Source: Priapulus caudatus
Taxonomy: Eukaryota; Priapulida; Priapulimorpha; Priapulimorphida; Priapulidae
Reading direction: 5' to 3'
Length of the DNA: 21,706 nt
Assembly (NCBI RefSeq): GCF_000485595.1
Contig: NW_014580037.1
Coordinates: 1 to 21,706, forward strand
Shown: positions 10,301 through 17,600 of the stretch, piece after piece
Layout: each line of letters starts with the position of its first letter
Position numbering within the stretch: position 1 is the first letter of the stretch
Program-made: the position numbers and the translations under genes
The notes under the pieces: generated by a model
Databases searched by the model: none
Told to the model about the DNA's origin: nothing
The model's input: only the letters and a program-made list of their open reading frames with translations

Positions 10301-11554
10301 ATTGTCACACAAGTTGTGAAGAAGAAATACTCAGGTACACTATCGGCACAGTACTACACTCAGGATCATCTTTATTTATGCGTTGTTAAACGTCTGTCCT
10401 GAGTCTACTTCAATAATAACCATAATAATTATCTGCTTAAGTCATCTTGTCGCAAGACCGTGATTCCCCGTACTAAAAAAATGCAGACACTAATGCAATG
10501 AATATCACATTTGTTTGCGGTGTTCTCTCAAATAATGCATAGAGTGCACAACATGCGTTTATATTCTTTAAGAAAGCTGCTAATTGATTTTATATTTTAC
10601 CATAATTTTCACTACGCGGTTATCAAAACATAAAATACTCATCAACCACATGTTCGGTTACAGAACACTCCGAAGTGATGTCAGATGTTGCTTTGCTGCT
10701 ATCTACCTGCACCGACGTAATCAGTGCAGACGTTCCAGCTGCCCTCCGAAAGATGGCGCTAGCAGTAGTAGACGGCGGCAAAGCGGAGGTTTTCCAGTCA
10801 CTGACACCTGAGGAGGCGGTTGATTGGCTCAGATCAGACGAGAGCGGCAAATTGAAGCAGGATTTTGCCACATTCATCGAGATTCACGGACATAGATGCG
10901 TGCGCGAGGTAACAGTATTTTTTTGTTTTTATTCGACCAATTAAGTCGTTTTAAATTCTTCCAAGCAAAATCTAATTGGCGAGGGATACTAAAACGAATG
11001 CTAATAATTGTACCGCAAATGTTATATGTTGGTTCATGCTATTTCAATGAAAAAACGGATGGAAAAACCACGTTCATATTTTTTTGATTAATTGCTTAAT
11101 GAAATTCAGTAAAGTAAAATAATAATGTACTTCGTTTCCTTGGTTTATACTGAGAAAACTCCCGAGGAGTCGTATATAAATTTATTTATCTAGTAGGCAA
11201 AAAGAATACTTCGAAATGCGTTCGGAATAGTTTGTTTCTCATTTACTCTTCATTATCTACTCTGTTTTTATAAGTCGGAACTCTCAGAAAAAACGTGGGC
11301 AATGGAGCCAGCAAAAGTTGTACGAACCATACAGGTGAGTGAAATGGCTGACGTCACTACAACACGTAAAACCGCCATGATCCGTCTCCGTTGATATCAC
11401 TCACGTGTGATTCATGTATTGATGACAATATACATAATGTTGGACTTAACAATAACATTAGGAGTACTACCCTGATAACGTGTAATAAACAATTTAGTGC
11501 ATGAATTTGTGTTTGATATATGGTGTTATATGATATATAATATATTCTATGTAA

Positions 11555-11616
<62 letters not shown>

Positions 11617-11618
11617 AT

Positions 11619-11694
<76 letters not shown>

Positions 11695-14600
11695 GGTTAA
11701 CCGTGTTTTAACGCCTTCATTGTCCGTTGACATGGATCTTAGGCTTATTCTCGTTATTATGCTTATATTTTCTCTTTTGTTTGTCTTTATTAGATTTATG
11801 ATCTTAACAAATTGTATTTTATAATAATTTATTTTTAATATGCAACAAGGATTATGACGAAATCTGAAATCATCAGTTGAGGGAAACAAAAAAGCAAATG
11901 ACAGAAGATGAAGCGCTTGATAACATTAAATCCACGATTGGTCCCATCAAAAAGTGAGTATAAATACAAGAATTTATTATCATGTAATCCGTGTATTACC
12001 ATAATAACGGAGATGTTAAATGCACATAAAGATATCTTGGCGCCACGTAGCTCAGCTTAGCCTAAACTTTACACATCTCTTAGCTCAGCTACAGAGATTT
12101 TAAATGGCATGTAATAAACAAACAGATTAATTAAATCATGATTATATTTATTTTCGACAGAAAAATCCTACGATTCCTCTTACCGTATGCACGAGCCGCA
12201 GTTGGCTTTCGGGAAATGGAAAAAGTTTGGCATCAAATCCATGACATTTTGCGTCAAGCATACATTAGACTGGCTCAGCTGCTGTGTGAACGAGGTGCTT
12301 TTTTATGTCTTTTTTTATTTACTCGTGTATTTATTGATGCTTTTGTTTGTGCTCGTCTACTGTGTTCAACATCTAGGTGTAGCGTGTACGACTTTTCCGT
12401 CTATGACTAACAACTAACAAGAGTCATTGCAATTTGCAATTCCGCGGCATTTTCGCGTTCCATAGTTGCAGCCAAATCATTATACTGACAATGATCTTAC
12501 AAGGGCGTTGGAGCTGTTTTGTCACCGTATTATTTATTGCATAATTTATTTGATAAATTAGGGCCGTCTACCGGAAAAGGAATTAATCTTTTACCTCAAA
12601 CACGATGAAATAGCAGAGCTTATAAAAACCCGATCCGCCAGACTCATCAACAAGTTAGTCAAGTTTACGTAAAAATATCAACCATAATTACCTAGTTACT
12701 TTATCATTGATAGTTCCATAATAGTACGTATGAGTTTTACCCATCATATGTATTTGAAAATGCGTACTTGAAACCATATATTGAAAGATTCGTCATGCAT
12801 ACAGTACTTAGTAAATATAATAATTTGCTAATAATTTCATACTTGAATTAGACGTTTCTTTTACTGTTTCAGAGCATTTCGGCTAAGAAAGATGATGCCA
12901 GCCCTGATGGCACTGGAGTTCCAAGAGCTTATCACGGGCTATCCAACGCCGGTAAGCTACAATCAGACTACTCACTCATATACAATACGAATACGCTCAC
13001 GTGCGCACAAGCAAACAAACATACACGCGCCTGTACGCACGCATACACCACCGTGCATGTATATACTCAGACACATACATACTCCACGATCGTACATCTA
13101 CGTGCATGCAAATCTGCACAAATACGTTCAGTATATAGAACAAAATGTGTATAGGTGATTTCCCATTGGTCCGTAATTCGCAAATTGTTCTCCGCCAAAG
13201 CAATCGATAATTGAATCCAATTTTTAAAACTCCCCTAACTTGAATTTTTCAGATCGAAGATGGTGACACGATAGACGTTCCTACAAACAGGGAGCTGAAA
13301 GGTGATTCATTGCTGTCGCGTTCAGGATACCACGAACTATATATCTTTTAATGAACAGAACACATTTATTTAACAAGCCACACGATAACACAACAGTTCA
13401 CACAGAACCGCGATAATGAATCACAAGTCGCTTTCAGTTTGGATTTCTAAAACCTTTCCCGTTGGCTCTAACACTATATTACTTCATATAGTACCGAATA
13501 GTATCGTGACATCTCCCTCCTTTTGAGATTATCTGTTACCCAACTGAATGTAGAAGCATTTTCTTAAACATATCTGAGAATTGAATAATACATCATAATA
13601 ATACAACCGTTTCTTTCTCCCTGGTCACGCAATACTTCACTATGCATTAACTCAATAAACTTCCACAAAGCACTGACCAGTTACTTTAACCACACTACTC
13701 GCTACCAATAATCATTTATCCATATCATCCCGAAAACGCAACGGCTTGCGCACTACCCGACCGCTTGTCATGGCCGGGTGAATGTGATTCCACATCCATC
13801 TCGTGTGCGTTAATCTTCTGCGAGTCTTAAGTTCGTTCACCAGAAAGATGCACTGTCTCTAACATTGGTGTATCCTGGATTCCACAGGAACTGCCACATC
13901 ATCACCAAGGCTGACCTTCAGATGTCTTGCGATTTCGGCGCATTGTTGCCGAACCATCGGTAGTCACTATGTATGATCGTGGGGTAGTCCGCTTGACTCA
14001 CAACCACTCCCGGTGTTTTCCCATCCCTCCTCCTGTCCAACTTTACTCGTACCATGTCTCCAGGTCAGCTCTGAAGAGATTTCACCGAATGACGTCTGTT
14101 GTAAGAACCGACGTGAGCTCGTCTTAGCTTCGATATCTGTCATCTTGACACTCTTAAGATCTGGCCATTTAGGATCTAAATTTCAGTACGGGTTGCATTT
14201 GGTACGTATCTGCCGTCCCATCATCAGCTGTGCAAGGCATACACCGCCCGTGGCTGCAATTGGTGTAGCTCTATAAGCTCATTAATGCCAGCAAACACAT
14301 CCTCTTGGCGGAGATTCGTTTCGCTATTTGCACTCCCCGCTCAGCCTCACCAATTAGCCTGTGGAAGTGTGGGCTAGATGTTGTGTGAATGAAATTGTAA
14401 TCTCACTGCTGGAACAGCCGGAACTCCGCCGATGTGAACTGAGCCCCGTTATCAGAGACGACCTCAGACTCTGGGGATGCCCCCCATCTTGGCGAATAAG
14501 CTCTTGAGCTTACCAATGACTTTGTTTCGACGTGATTTCTGGTAAGTACATCACTTCCAAATACCTAGAGTAATAGTCGATCACGACCAAAATATCTCTT

Positions 14601-17600
14601 TCTTCCCAACTCACACAAGTCCATCCAACCTTTTGCCAGGGTCTAGCTGGCAATGGAGTAGTGATTAATGGTTCCTTCTGTGTAGGTTTAGCAAAACTGG
14701 CAGAGTAAACACCTCTTGTGCTATGTATTGCCTATTCCTGGCCACCACACACAGACATTTTGCACGTTCCCGTACACTTAGTGATACCCTGGTACCTTCA
14801 TGGATCTTGCTCAGTATATCTCTCTCCACTCGGTAGGGATCAAATACGATTTCGATACAGGAGCAGATTTGCACGGCATAGTTCACCTCTAACCGAGTAA
14901 GAATGTCTTTACATCCTCTGGCACCGACTGAATCTCTTCGGCCACACCCACCTTTGTGAGTCCAATCGCCCTCTCTGTAGCGTTGCATCGCGTACTGTCG
15001 CTCTTGTTTACCGCTCGACGTTTCTGACTGCTATGGGCCTCTGTTTCGTCAGCGCTGTCCACAAACTGCTGAACCTCCAGAACTGTAATCTGGCAACCTC
15101 TATGCTTACTAGTGGTGCTCTGAACAGTGTGTCTGCTACCACAAGCTCCTTACCAGGTGCATATTCTGCTCTCGGAAGGCAAATCGCATGAGACCACATC
15201 AACTCTGGCACCTCAGCGGCGTTTTGTCTATGTCCTGTTTTATTGATCAGTGGAACCAATGGCTTATGGTCCCCCTGTCACCAGTTTAAACTCGCTCAGT
15301 CCATACAGATACTGTGTGAACTTTTCGCATGCCCACACACACGCCAGGCACCCTTTCTCATCTGAGCATATCTAGCCTCAGCATTTGTCAATGTGCGAGA
15401 ACAGTATGCACAGGTTAAGAGTCTATCTCCCTGTTGTTGCATTAGATCTCCACCCAAACCAATAACTGCTGGCATCTGCACTGACCAAAGTGCTGTTTAA
15501 CATCATAGAAATGCCAAGACAGGTGCCATTTGACAACCATATCCTTGACCTTCAAAAACGCCCTGCTTTGTGACACTGAAAAGTTGCGTCAGACTTCAGT
15601 AATCAGATATCGGCTTTATAACCGTCGACAGCTCTAGCAAATAATCTTCCCCCCAGTAATATGACCATGCCTTAAACCGTCTAACACCTGCTACATCGGC
15701 GTGGTGCGGCGATATCCCAGACTGTACTTTTCCTTGGTCTGGGCTATCCCTTCTTCTGAAGTAATGATGACCAAAAGTACGTTAGCTCTGCTGTCGGAAC
15801 TTGCATTTCTCCCTGTTGAGTTTCAGTAGACTCACGTATCCGATCCAAGAACATTCTTCAGTCGTCGTCATGTTCTTCGAGTGTGTTCCCATACACTAAT
15901 GTGCATCATATCGCATAGCACTCCCTGCAGCAGCTCCGTCATCTTACTTTGGAACACCTCTGTGCTGATGTAATCCGCGAATGGGACACGGCGGAAACCA
16001 GTACCGGCGATTTAATCTCAGAGTCTAGTGGCATTTGATAAAACCCACTCGACGCATCCAACTTCGAAAACACACGTGCTCCTACCAGCTTAGGGATTAT
16101 ATCATCGAAATTGGCAGTATGAATCGCTCGACGACGGACCTTTTTATTAAAATCCACGCAGATGCGTATATTCCCATTACGTTTAACAACAGGAACCATA
16201 GGCGGCGCACCAGTCCTGTCCGCTCAGTAACTGGTTCGATGACCCAACGCCTCACCATATATTCCAGCTCTGTCTTGACCTTGGACAGTATCGGAAATGG
16301 CACTCTGCGGGCAGTGTTAGTTTGCCCATTCTAGTGATATTTTACCGGGTCGCACTTTAACAAACCAATATACTAACCAACAATGTTCCATCTATTTCGT
16401 TTGACCAGTCGCTTCACTAGCCCATTTTGAAATCCACCTGTCGACCTAACAGATTATTAACCTGTGGGCCCGCTAAGTACGACACACGGAAAAGCTGTAA
16501 CATTTCACCTATTATGGCTTCTCGCATCCACAAACTGGTCCCTTACATTTCAAGTGTTCTCTGGACTGGACAGTAAGGTGTTTGTCGCCTCACATACTCG
16601 GTCTGTTCATGCAAGCCCCACTCGACGCTCTCTTGCTGAGCATGACGGTGAAGTCTGCCCCAGTAATCGATTTTGAAATCTAACTCCGATTACGCAATTT
16701 TCAGCTTGCCACTGCCATGGTCATCCCCGACCCTGAGTGATTGATCCTAGTGAATAGCCTATCATAAGCTCTCACACGTCGCACACTGTCTTCGCATGTC
16801 GTGACGTCCCCATTGTCTGTTTTGTCCGACAGAACAGCTTGGAAATGTCCCATCGCTTTTTACCTTCCTGCAGCGCTTTGTCCTTGCTGCATCTGTCCCC
16901 GCATGTCGACCCACACCTGGTACATGATGTACACATACTGTGTTCGGTTACTTGTTCCCAATAGTACTGCCTGCTAATGAATTCCTTCACCGTAGTAACC
17001 GCTTTACTCTGCTGCTGAAACTTTTGCTTAAAAGTCGTACCCACTTCCTCGCAGACTCTCCTAGCTCATGGCTCTGACCCGTTACTTGTGCCTCTCACCT
17101 CTCTCTGCTGTCTAAGTATTTTGATGCAAATTGCAGGTCAGAATCAGGGGTCATTGTAACTCTCTCTCGACAACTTTTATGTAATGCCACATTAACTAAC
17201 CTTGTCCTCCGAATGTTCTCCTCTTTGGCACGTGCAACTCACATTCCACTCATGACTGCGTATGAATACATTCGCCGCTCTAGCCCTGTTGTCCTCGCAG
17301 GTGGAATTGTGCACGTTTTCGTGAATTATGTTCGCGACGTGGGCACAAAGTGTTCAATCAAATTTTCGTGAGCACCAAAGTCAAAAACCTTTGCTTGTTA
17401 TATCTTATTTAGTATGAATATTGCTCTGGCGTCTTCCAGAGAGATCAGATAGACAGGCAGCCACTATTGGCACATTCACTATCTTCCATTGTTCAACTTC
17501 GGACCGCAATTCTGTATCGTCTGTATCTCTGCCGCTTCACTCGCGGCCCATACTCTGGCCGCGAGAATCAAAGCCTCTTGGAACGGGTTTAGCTTTGCCA

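Noticed and set aside
11494-11889. 131-codon - strand open frame with Arg-Glu and Tyr-Ile repeats.
   Set aside because: It is a translation of the CT and TA microsatellites.
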